This document shows, in pieces, positions 7,397 through 14,600 of a stretch of DNA of 27,784 nt. Source of the DNA: Colivicinus sp963607765 (lineage in GTDB: Bacteria > Bacillota_I > Bacilli_A > Erysipelotrichales > Erysipelotrichaceae). The notes beneath the pieces are model-generated. The model saw only the letters and a list, made by a program, of their open reading frames with translations, made no database searches and had not been told where the DNA came from. Position 1 is the stretch's first letter, and every line of letters begins with the position of its first letter. Made by a program: the position numbers and the translations under genes. The DNA is taken from assembly GCA_963607765.1 (NCBI GenBank), contig CAVDDT010000014.1, forward strand, positions 1-27,784, read 5' to 3'.

Positions 7397-7420
7397 CACT
7401 TTTAAAAGTGCTATTATAAA
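7397..7420 (+). promoter_or_regulatory. Candidate operator and -10 upstream of the second DAACS gene
   Basis: CACTTTTAAAAGTG (7397-7410) is a perfect 14-bp palindrome directly before overlapping -10 candidates TATTAT (7412-7417) and TATAAA (7415-7420). Transcription would begin about 7427, only a few bases from the ATG at 7432. The palindrome could be a repressor site in the -35/-10 spacer; no regulator is identified. Confidence 0.4.
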
Positions 7421-7431
7421 CAAGTATTAAT

Positions 7432-9063
7432 ATGAAATTATTTTATAAGCAAACATATAAAACTAGCGTAAATGATTTAACTGATATTAGTTCTTCTATT
7501 AAGAAGGAGTGCCTTGATAATAAATTTTCTAATAGAGAAATACAAGTGGCTTTACTTTTATTAGAGGAATTGAGTGTTTGCTTTTCGTGTGGGAATTTAG
7601 ATAAAGAACTTGATGTTTCTTTCGAGAAAAGATGGGGAAGTTATTATCTTAATGTAGCTTGTAAAAGCGATGAGTGCATAAATCCTTTGGATCTTATCAA
7701 GGAATATGATGAAAATGATATAGAACAAAGCGCTAGGCATGCGATTTTTTCTGCTTATAAGAAGAATCTTAATTTTGTAAGAAAAGGTAATGTCAATAGT
7801 GTTAGCTGCAGAATTCATGAATCAGGCAATAAGGCTGTATATTATACTTTTGGGGCAATGATTCTAGGCACTATTTGCGGCTTATTGATTAAAAGCGTTG
7901 CCTCAGAGTCTTTAGCTAGCGCTTTGTCCACTAATTTATTTGGTGTTATTCCTACTTTGTTTATAAATGCACTTAAGATGATTCTTGCACCACTTGTGTT
8001 TTGTTCGATTGAGACAAGTATCAGTGGGCTTTCTGATATATCAAGATTTGGCAAGATGGCAATTAAAATTGTTGGCATGTATCTAATTACTAGTGTGATG
8101 TCGATGTTTCTTGGCTATGGTTTAGGTGATATTTTTTTTAAAAATGGCGTAGGTTTCTCACTTGAAAAAGTTGGCCAATCGATTGAATATTCATCTAATA
8201 TTGAAACTATACGTAATACCATAGTTGGCATTATTCCTTCTGATTTAGTTTCGCCAATAACAAGTGGAGCCATGATGCAAATTATTTTTGTGGGCGTGCT
8301 TGTTGGTGTTTGTGCAAATTCTTTGGGCGATAGAATTAAGCCATTTAATGATTTTATAGATTCAATTAATACCCTTTGTAAGAAAATCATTTCAACTATT
8401 ATGAAGTTTTTGCCATTATCTTGTTTTTGTTCAATGGTTTCAAATGTGATAGATACTGGTGTTGGCAGTATGCTTTCAATGTTTAAACTAGTGGCTGTTA
8501 TTTATCTTGCCTGCATAATAATTATGATTATCTATTTCATTTTGATTGCTGTTTTTGCAAGAATAAATCCTCTTTCTTTTTTAAGAAAAGTGTTGCCTTA
8601 TATGCTGACTCCTTTTGCGCTTTGTAGCAGCGCAGCATGCGTGCCTATGACTATTGATACTTGCATAAATAAACTAGGTATAGATGAGAAGCTTACTTAT
8701 TTTTCTATCCCGCTTGGGGCAACGATTAATATGAATGGTACTTGTGCGTGTCTTGTGCTTTTCACATATTTGTTCGCGGTAGCATCAGGCATTCAAATGA
8801 ATGCTGGTTTGTGGCTTAATGTGTTTATCACAATATTAATGTTGGCGGTTGGTGCGCCTGGTGTTCCAGGTGGCTTAATTATTACGGGTACCACAATATT
8901 TACTATCGTTGGTGTGCCTGCCAGTGCAATTAGTCTAGTTATGGGTATCAATCAATTTATTGATATGATTACGACTGTAGCTAATATATTTGGTGATATT
9001 TCTTGTACAACTATTGTTGCTTGTAACGATAATTGCATAGATAAAGAAATTTATAATAAATAG
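7432..9063 (+). CDS. DAACS-family symporter with an N-terminal ATPase-like domain
   Basis: 543 residues, about 100 longer than normal family members. The transporter core starts near residue 137 and shows the HP1 serine tip CSSAACVPM, NMNGT in place of NMDGT, the HP2 segment GAPGVPGGLIITGTT, and TM8 with N507, D511, T514 and NIFGD. T514 stands where GltPh has Arg397, as in neutral amino acid carriers such as ASCT1. Residues 1-133 are soluble: EIQVALLLLEELSVCFSCG recalls the N-box helix of histidine-kinase-like ATPases, and RKGNVNSVSCRI recalls their last strand. The ATP-lid DxG motifs are missing, so a degenerate, non-ATP-using domain is inferred. There is no Shine-Dalgarno sequence. It stands alone between the pyr terminator and adhE. 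Confidence 0.8.
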   Translation: MKLFYKQTYKTSVNDLTDISSSIKKECLDNKFSNREIQVALLLLEELSVCFSCGNLDKELDVSFEKRWGSYYLNVACKSDECINPLDLIKEYDENDIEQSARHAIFSAYKKNLNFVRKGNVNSVSCRIHESGNKAVYYTFGAMILGTICGLLIKSVASESLASALSTNLFGVIPTLFINALKMILAPLVFCSIETSISGLSDISRFGKMAIKIVGMYLITSVMSMFLGYGLGDIFFKNGVGFSLEKVGQSIEYSSNIETIRNTIVGIIPSDLVSPITSGAMMQIIFVGVLVGVCANSLGDRIKPFNDFIDSINTLCKKIISTIMKFLPLSCFCSMVSNVIDTGVGSMLSMFKLVAVIYLACIIIMIIYFILIAVFARINPLSFLRKVLPYMLTPFALCSSAACVPMTIDTCINKLGIDEKLTYFSIPLGATINMNGTCACLVLFTYLFAVASGIQMNAGLWLNVFITILMLAVGAPGVPGGLIITGTTIFTIVGVPASAISLVMGINQFIDMITTVANIFGDISCTTIVACNDNCIDKEIYNK

Positions 9064-9146
9064 CTTATAAAAATGTGTCATATGATGTTTCTTGTCTTAG
9101 CGCACTATATTGCTGTGGTGATATAGCAAATAAGGAGGGACTAACT

Positions 9147-9242
9147 ATGAATAAAGAATTGATTTTATATCATGGGTCTATTCAAGTGCATGAACAAAGA
9201 AACAAGAATATAAATAAAGCTAGTGGAGAAACATTTGTATAA
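9147..9242 (+). pseudogene. Remnant of a DUF3990-type gene (31 codons)
   Basis: An ORF of 31 codons with an excellent ribosome site (AAGGAGGG, 10 bases upstream) encodes MNKELILYHGSIQVHEQ followed by 14 residues without further similarity. The ILYHGS start is the characteristic beginning of DUF3990 proteins, which are normally about 150 residues and often sit in small accessory gene pairs. The remaining family sequence is not found in any frame before the adhE terminator, so this looks like a stump left after a deletion. It could alternatively be a functional small peptide gene, since its ribosome site is intact. Confidence 0.45.
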
Positions 9243-9289
9243 TTTATCAAAAGTAATAGGGTGTTCAATGGAAGATAACTTTTATTAGT

Positions 9290-9323
9290 AAAAAAGATGG
9301 ACTATTTTTGATAGTCCATCTTT
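9290..9323 (-). terminator. Intrinsic terminator of adhE
   Basis: AAAGATGGACTAT (9293-9305) and ATAGTCCATCTTT (9311-9323) make a perfect 13-pair stem with a five-base loop; read on the minus strand it ends in a U-run. It begins seven bases beyond the adhE stop codon. Confidence 0.88.
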
Positions 9324-9329
9324 ACTTAG

Positions 9330-11975
9330 TTATTTTTTCTTTTTAGTTTTCTTTTCTTCTTCAAGAGTTTGATATGTACCGTTATATGATTCTATTAGGA
9401 TTGTCTTAATATCTTCAATCATTGGCACCCTTGGGTTAGCTGGTGAGCATTGATCTTCATATGCTAAGAAGGCAATTTTATCTAGATTATCCATCCATAC
9501 TTTTTCGCCACAATCTGTTTGAGCTTTAAATGACATATCAATGCCTAGTTCAACAGCTAGGTTATATACGGCATCTGCGTATGCTCTTACGCCTTCTTCT
9601 ACTGTATTGAATTTACAGCCAATCGTTCTTGCTAGTTCAGCATATCTTTCATCAGCTTTATAATAATTGTATTTTGGCCATATACCTGGTTTAGATGGCT
9701 TTGTGCCATTGTATCTAATTACATATGGAAGAAGGATTGCGTTAGCTCTTCCATGAGGAACATGGTATTCACCACCAATTTTATGGGCAATTGAGTGGTT
9801 TAGTCCAAGGAAGGCGTTGGCAAAGGCCATACCTGCAAGACAGCTTGCATTATGCATCTTTTCTCTAGCTTCTGGATCTTTTTTGCCATTTCTATAAGCA
9901 CGTGGCAAATATTCAAAGACAAGTTTAATTGCCTGTAGGCATAGTCCATCAGTGAAGTCGTTTGCCATTGTTGAAACATAGGCTTCAGTAGCGTGAGTTA
10001 GGACATCTAGTCCTGTATCAGCTGTTACTTTGGCTGGCAAAGACATTGTAAGAGATGGGTCAACTATTGCAACCGTTGGTGTTAGGGAATAGTCTGTTAG
10101 TGGATATTTCTTGTGTTCAACTTTATCGGTAATTACCGCAAATGGTGTTACTTCACTACCTGTTCCTGATGTTGTTGGAATACAAACAAGTTTTGATTTC
10201 CTTCCTAGTTCTGGATATCTAAAGGCGCGTTTTCTAATGTCCATGAATTTTTGCTTTAGGTCATTGAAGTCAACATCTGGTTGTTCATAGAATAGCCACA
10301 TGCCCTTAGCTGCATCCATACAGCTTCCTCCACCTAGGGCGATGATTGTATCTGGCTTAAAGGCGTCCATTAAAGATAAGCCTTTCTTTACAGTTTGAAT
10401 AGAAGGATCTGGTTCGACATCGCAGAATAGTTGCACCTGGACTGGATTTCTTCTTTTTTCTAATTGATCAGTAATTTTTGAGACATATCCTAAATCTACC
10501 ATTGATCTATCGGTTACGATAAATGCTCTTTCAATATCGCGCATGTCTTTTAAGTATTCAATAGAGTTTCTTTCGAAGTAGATTTTTGATGGTATCTTAA
10601 ACCATTGCATATTATTTCTTCTCCTTGCGACTTTCTTAATGTTTAATAAATTGATTGAGCTAATATTGCCACTTACTGAATTGTGCCCATATGAGCCACA
10701 TCCAAGAGTAAGAGAAGGAATCATTGAATTATAGATATTGCCTATGCCACCAAGAGAGCTCGGAGAATTCACAACGATTCGGCACGCTTTTAGTCTTTCA
10801 CCATATTTAACCGCTAGTTCATCATTCATTGTGTGGATGGCGGCTGTATGTCCTAATCCATTGAATTCCACCATTGCTTCAGCTTTATCAAAACCGTCTT
10901 CTATTGAATTAGCCTTTAGTAATGCTAGTACAGGAGATAGTTTTTCACGAGTCAATGGTTCATTAACGCCAACTTCCTTACATTCACACATTAATATCGA
11001 AGTATCTTTAGGTACTTCAAAGCCAGCTCTTTTTGCGATTTCATAAGCAGGCTTTCCTACAATCCATGGGTCAAGTTTAGCGTTTATCGCTTCTTTAGTG
11101 TAACCTTTTACACCAAATAGAGATTTTTCAAGAAGTTCTTTTTCTTCTTTATTACAGAAATGAACTTTATAGTCTAGGAATAGCTCTTTGGCGTCATTAT
11201 AGATTTCTTTATCAATGATAACCGCTTGTTCAGATGCACAAATCATGCCATTATCGAATGTTTTAGACATTACTACATCGTTGATGGCTTGTTTTAGATT
11301 AGCTGTTGTTTCGATATAAGCAGGGACATTTCCGGCGCCAACACCAAGTGCAGGTTTACCACATGAGTATGCTGCTTTAACCATTGCATTACCACCTGTT
11401 GCCAAGATTGTCGCAACATCGGGGTGGTTCATTAAAGCACTTGTGGCGTCCATTGATGGATGTTCAATCCATTGGATACAGTGTTTAGGAGCGCCAGCTT
11501 TAACAGCTGCTTCATAAACCACTTTAGCTGCTTGCACTGATGATTTTTGCGCATTTGGGTGGAAAGCAAAAACAATTGGGTTTCTTGTCTTTAAGCAAAT
11601 AAGAGATTTAAAAATTGCTGTACTAGTTGGATTTGTGACTGGGGTAATACCGCAGACAACACCAACTGGATCTGCGATGTATGACATACCTTCTACTTCA
11701 TCTTCTTTTATTACGCCAACAGTTTTTTGATGACGCATATTATTTACGATATATTCGCATGCGAATAGGTTTTTTGTTGCCTTGTCTTCAAAGACACCTC
11801 TGCCTGTTTCTTCAATTGCTGCTTTGGCTAGATTCCCATGTTGGTCTAAAGCGGCTACGCTTGCTTTAGCGACGATGTAGTCAACTTTGTCTTGGTCAAG
11901 TAATTCAAATTCATCTAGGGCTTCTAAGGCATTTTTTACTAGTGAATTTATTTCTTTTTGAACGTTTGTTTCCAT
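9330..11975 (-). CDS. adhE: Bifunctional acetaldehyde-CoA/alcohol dehydrogenase AdhE
   Basis: Reduces acetyl-CoA to acetaldehyde and then ethanol, oxidising two NADH; a fermentative redox valve that forms spirosome filaments in E. coli. The 881 residues match the family. The aldehyde dehydrogenase half (about 1-440) has catalytic C246 in DNGMICASEQ, the same number as in E. coli. The iron alcohol dehydrogenase half (about 450-870) has the GGGSCMDAAK dinucleotide site and the HSIAHKIGGEYHVPHG metal histidines. A GAGG ribosome site precedes the ATG. The C-terminus ends in an unusual run of lysines (EEEKKTKKKK). The gene is monocistronic with its own terminator and a promoter region carrying Rex- and cre-like sites. 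Confidence 0.97.
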   Translation of the reverse strand: METNVQKEINSLVKNALEALDEFELLDQDKVDYIVAKASVAALDQHGNLAKAAIEETGRGVFEDKATKNLFACEYIVNNMRHQKTVGVIKEDEVEGMSYIADPVGVVCGITPVTNPTSTAIFKSLICLKTRNPIVFAFHPNAQKSSVQAAKVVYEAAVKAGAPKHCIQWIEHPSMDATSALMNHPDVATILATGGNAMVKAAYSCGKPALGVGAGNVPAYIETTANLKQAINDVVMSKTFDNGMICASEQAVIIDKEIYNDAKELFLDYKVHFCNKEEKELLEKSLFGVKGYTKEAINAKLDPWIVGKPAYEIAKRAGFEVPKDTSILMCECKEVGVNEPLTREKLSPVLALLKANSIEDGFDKAEAMVEFNGLGHTAAIHTMNDELAVKYGERLKACRIVVNSPSSLGGIGNIYNSMIPSLTLGCGSYGHNSVSGNISSINLLNIKKVARRRNNMQWFKIPSKIYFERNSIEYLKDMRDIERAFIVTDRSMVDLGYVSKITDQLEKRRNPVQVQLFCDVEPDPSIQTVKKGLSLMDAFKPDTIIALGGGSCMDAAKGMWLFYEQPDVDFNDLKQKFMDIRKRAFRYPELGRKSKLVCIPTTSGTGSEVTPFAVITDKVEHKKYPLTDYSLTPTVAIVDPSLTMSLPAKVTADTGLDVLTHATEAYVSTMANDFTDGLCLQAIKLVFEYLPRAYRNGKKDPEAREKMHNASCLAGMAFANAFLGLNHSIAHKIGGEYHVPHGRANAILLPYVIRYNGTKPSKPGIWPKYNYYKADERYAELARTIGCKFNTVEEGVRAYADAVYNLAVELGIDMSFKAQTDCGEKVWMDNLDKIAFLAYEDQCSPANPRVPMIEDIKTILIESYNGTYQTLEEEKKTKKKK

Positions 11976-11996
11976 TTGTATACCTCACTTGATAAA

Positions 11997-12025
11997 ATTA
12001 TCACAAAAGATATTTAAATAATCAA
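11997..12025 (-). promoter_or_regulatory. Promoter of adhE
   Basis: On the minus strand TTGATT (plus 12020-12025) and GATAAT (plus 11997-12002) are 17 bases apart, and the -10 is preceded by TGT, making it an extended -10. The start of transcription would be about 11990, 15 bases from the ATG, leaving just enough room for the GAGG ribosome site. Confidence 0.65.
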
Positions 12026-12031
12026 TAGTTT

Positions 12032-12049
12032 TTGTTAAATTTTTAACAA
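12032..12049. promoter_or_regulatory. Rex operator upstream of adhE
   Basis: TTGTTAAATTTTTAACAA is a perfect match to TTGTTAANNNNTTAACAA, the operator of clostridial-type Rex, the repressor that senses the NADH/NAD+ ratio. AdhE is a classical Rex target. The site lies seven bases upstream of the proposed -35 of adhE and in the spacer to the divergent housekeeping operon. No rex gene is in the window. Confidence 0.78.
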
Positions 12050-12062
12050 GTAAACGCTTACA
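12048..12062 (-). promoter_or_regulatory. Candidate cre site (CcpA) next to the Rex operator
   Basis: Read on the minus strand, TGTAAGCGTTTACTT matches the catabolite-response consensus (TG-N3-NCG-N3-NCA type) with its central CG and near-palindromic GTAAGCGTTTAC core; the final A of the consensus CA is T here. It abuts the Rex site. It lies about 65 bases upstream of the adhE start and about 53 upstream of the divergent transcription start, so either gene could be affected. Confidence 0.6.
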
Positions 12063-12095
12063 TTGATAAAAACATTAAATAAGTGCTCTTTGTCG

Positions 12096-12101
12096 TATAA
12101 T
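12096..12101 (+). promoter_or_regulatory. -10 box for the RluD-family gene, compatible with leaderless mRNA
   Basis: A perfect TATAAT ends seven bases before the ATG at 12109, so the expected first transcribed base is the A of the start codon. An in-frame ATG at 12100 overlaps this box and is rejected as the start. No convincing -35 is seen at the usual distance. Confidence 0.6.
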
Positions 12102-12108
12102 GTTTAGT

Positions 12109-13008
12109 ATGAAATATACATTAGATAACAAGATATTAAAGATTGAAATTAGTTCATTGTTTAGTGAAACAATTCAAAGCTTTTTTGATGAATTTATCCC
12201 TTCAAAGAAGATTCAACATTTGCTTATACAAAATAAATGGATAAAGATGGATGGCAATCCTGTAAAAAGAGAGGATTATATAGTAGGTCTTTATTTAGAG
12301 ATTAATTTATATCCAGAGGAATATAATTATGTTGCTTGTAAACATAAACTAGATGTAGTCTATGAAGATGAAATTATTTTGGTTGTAAATAAGCCTAAGG
12401 GTGTTTTAGTTCATAGCGATGGCAATGATAATGATACTTTAACGAAGTGGGTAGAGGGCTATTATAGCGACAAGAATTATATTAGTGCTTTGTCTTTGCA
12501 TAGACTTGATAAAGAAACTAGTGGCTTGGTTATGTTTTCTAAGTCTATTATTTTTCAGCCTCTTTTAGATAAACTTTTAAGTGAGAAGCAAATTAGAAGA
12601 TCTTATTTAGCTTTTGTAAAGGGAAGAGTTGAAAAAGATAAGACTATTAATATTAATAAGCCTATCGGCAAGGATCGTCATGATTCTAGTAAGAGGGTTA
12701 TCTATAAAGATGGACAGGTTGCTTTCACAAAGGTTAGAAGCCTTGGCTATAGTAAGAAAAATGACATTTCGGTTTTAAGATGTACTCTTGAGACAGGCAG
12801 AACTCATCAAATTAGGGTACATTTAGCTAGTGAAAAACTTCCTATTTTGAATGATTCTTTATATGGTGTAGAAAGTAATCTTTGTATAAGAATGGGGCTT
12901 TTTGCGGATGAGCTTGATTTCTATCATCCTTTAAAACAAGAGATGGTTAATATTGATTGTGAGCTTCCTAATGATTTATCAAAGTTGTATTTTGAGGTCT
13001 TGAAATAA
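12109..13008 (+). CDS. RluD/RluA-family pseudouridine synthase
   Basis: Converts specific uridines in rRNA or tRNA to pseudouridine. The 299 residues have an N-terminal S4-like region (about 25-60), then VNKPKGVLVHSDG and the catalytic motif HRLDKETSGLV with aspartate D134, and a C-terminal LETGRTHQIRVHLAS. The target (23S rRNA as for RluD, or other) cannot be told from sequence. The start at 12109 is preferred over 12100 because the earlier ATG lies in the -10 box. The stop overlaps the ybaK start by one base. It heads a six-gene housekeeping operon. Confidence 0.88.
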   Translation: MKYTLDNKILKIEISSLFSETIQSFFDEFIPSKKIQHLLIQNKWIKMDGNPVKREDYIVGLYLEINLYPEEYNYVACKHKLDVVYEDEIILVVNKPKGVLVHSDGNDNDTLTKWVEGYYSDKNYISALSLHRLDKETSGLVMFSKSIIFQPLLDKLLSEKQIRRSYLAFVKGRVEKDKTININKPIGKDRHDSSKRVIYKDGQVAFTKVRSLGYSKKNDISVLRCTLETGRTHQIRVHLASEKLPILNDSLYGVESNLCIRMGLFADELDFYHPLKQEMVNIDCELPNDLSKLYFEVLK

Positions 13009-13484
13009 TGAATAAGACTAATGCTATGCGTAAATTAGATCAAGCGAAGGTTAAATATGAAGTGCTTGAGTATGATATTCCAAAGGAAGGTTTTTCTGGT
13101 GCTAAGGTGAGCGAATATTTGGGTCAAGATCCTAAGATGTGCTACAAGACTTTGGCTGCTAAACATGAACATGATTTGTTTATTTTGGTTATTCCGGTAG
13201 AAGAGGAAGTTGATTTAAAGAAGGCTGCCAAGGAGATTGGTGTCAAGAATTTGGAGATGGTTCATGTGAAAGACTTGCTTAAGGAAGTTGGCTATGAAAG
13301 AGGAAGTGTTTCTCCTATTGGTGCTAAGAAAAATAAGGGCGTTTATTTTGATAAAGAAGTTTTAAATCATGGATCTATAGAGCTTTCTGGTGGTGCTTTT
13401 GGGATTAGTTTAAAGGTGAATAGAGAAGAAATTGTTAAATATTTAAACGCATCTATTAAGGATTTATGCAAGGATGAAATATGA
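13008..13484 (+). CDS. ybaK: Cys-tRNA(Pro)/Cys-tRNA(Cys) deacylase YbaK
   Basis: Proofreading enzyme that hydrolyses tRNA(Pro) mischarged with cysteine. The 158 residues match the YbaK/EbsC family in length and carry the invariant lysine in CYKTLAA (K47), the ERGSVSPIGAKK loop and the SGGAFGISLKVN C-terminal motif. GAGGTC lies nine bases upstream of the ATG within the end of the preceding gene. The 3' end overlaps ispD by 11 bases. Confidence 0.92.
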   Translation: MNKTNAMRKLDQAKVKYEVLEYDIPKEGFSGAKVSEYLGQDPKMCYKTLAAKHEHDLFILVIPVEEEVDLKKAAKEIGVKNLEMVHVKDLLKEVGYERGSVSPIGAKKNKGVYFDKEVLNHGSIELSGGAFGISLKVNREEIVKYLNASIKDLCKDEI

Positions 13485-14094
13485 TGCGATTATAGTTGCT
13501 GGTGGTAGTGGCAAAAGAGCGAATCTTGGCTTTAATAAGGTTCTTTTTAAGATGAAAAATGGCAAGAGTGTTTTAGAGAATGCTTGTCATTTATTTATTG
13601 AAGATAATGATTGTATAAACGTTATTGTGGTTACCAATGAAACAATTGACTTTGATAGTAAGAAAGTAATTGTAGTAAAAGGTGGCAAAGAAAGATATGA
13701 GTCAGTTAAAAATGGCCTTTTAGAGGTAAAAAGCCCATATGTATTTATCCATGATGGAGCTAGACCTTTTTTGGATATTGAGGATTTAAATAAGTTAAAG
13801 GGAAGCATTATTTGCGAAGATGGTGCTATTTTAGCTTATAAGGCCGTTGATACTATTAAATATGTGAAAGATGGTTATATTGAAAGTACAATTGATCGAA
13901 ATTATATTTATTATGCCCAAACTCCACAGGCTTTTAAGAGCGCTGTTTTAAAAAAAGGCTATAATTCACTTGATTTAGATGGTGTTACAGATGATGCGTC
14001 TATTTTAGAAAAAATGGGCATTAAAGTTAAGATTGTTTCTGGCAAGAAGAGTAATATTAAACTTACTAATAGCGAAGATTTTTTGAATGTATGA
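13474..14094 (+). CDS. ispD: 2-C-methyl-D-erythritol 4-phosphate cytidylyltransferase
   Basis: Attaches CMP to MEP in the non-mevalonate isoprenoid pathway. The 206 residues, somewhat short for the family (about 230), show the nucleotide-binding VAGGSGKR loop, HDGARPFL, YYAQTPQAFK and the VTDDASILE signature. The loop reads GFNKVLFKM where many homologues have a PKQFL stretch, but the key lysine is kept. It starts inside the end of ybaK and ends in ATGA overlap with rnmV. IspE of the same pathway is encoded three genes later. Confidence 0.92.
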   Translation: MKYDAIIVAGGSGKRANLGFNKVLFKMKNGKSVLENACHLFIEDNDCINVIVVTNETIDFDSKKVIVVKGGKERYESVKNGLLEVKSPYVFIHDGARPFLDIEDLNKLKGSIICEDGAILAYKAVDTIKYVKDGYIESTIDRNYIYYAQTPQAFKSAVLKKGYNSLDLDGVTDDASILEKMGIKVKIVSGKKSNIKLTNSEDFLNV

Positions 14095-14600
14095 TTAGAG
14101 AAGTTATTGTTGTTGAGGGAAAGAATGATACCAAGCGTTTGAAGAGTTTTTTTGATGTGGATACCATTGAAACTCATGGCCTTGGTTTAAATAAAGAAAC
14201 TCTTGATTATATTAGAGAGGTGAATGAAAAAAGAGGGATTATTGTGTTTACTGATCCTGATAGTCCAGGTGAGAGGATTAGGAATAGAATAAACAGGGAA
14301 ATTGATGGTGTGAAAAATGCCTATGTTTATAAAGAGAATGCACGTACTAGCAAAAAGGTTGGTGTGGAGCACGCTAGTAAAGAGGTTCTTGAAGAGGCGT
14401 TAAAGAATTGTGTTACTTATGGTGAATATTCTAATTCAATTACTTTTGAAGATTTATATGATTTAGGGTATTTAGGTAAGGAAGACAGCGATAAAAAAAG
14501 AGAGGATTTAGCCAAGAAATTTCATATTGGCAAGTGTAATGGCAAGACTTTGCTTAAGAGGCTTAATCTTTTAAATGTTACAATAGAACAGATAAGATGA
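14091..14600 (+). CDS. rnmV: Ribonuclease M5
   Basis: Toprim-domain nuclease that trims 5S rRNA precursors in low-GC Gram-positive bacteria. The 169 residues show VVEGKNDTKRL (catalytic E9) and FTDPDSPGERIRNRI with the metal-binding aspartates D55 and D57, then KVGVEHASKEVLEEAL, which separates RNase M5 from DnaG-type Toprim proteins. It overlaps ispD and rsmA by four bases each. The rnmV-rsmA-ispE order is the familiar Firmicutes arrangement. Confidence 0.94.
   Translation: MIREVIVVEGKNDTKRLKSFFDVDTIETHGLGLNKETLDYIREVNEKRGIIVFTDPDSPGERIRNRINREIDGVKNAYVYKENARTSKKVGVEHASKEVLEEALKNCVTYGEYSNSITFEDLYDLGYLGKEDSDKKREDLAKKFHIGKCNGKTLLKRLNLLNVTIEQIR

Noticed and set aside
10738..11046. Plus-strand ORFs antisense to adhE and other overlapping shadow ORFs
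   Set aside because: They have no ribosome sites or recognisable domains and lie wholly within strongly supported genes on the other strand.
12100..12108. Earlier in-frame ATG of the RluD-family gene
   Set aside because: It overlaps the perfect TATAAT at 12096-12101; a transcript from that promoter would begin after it. The ATG at 12109 is used.
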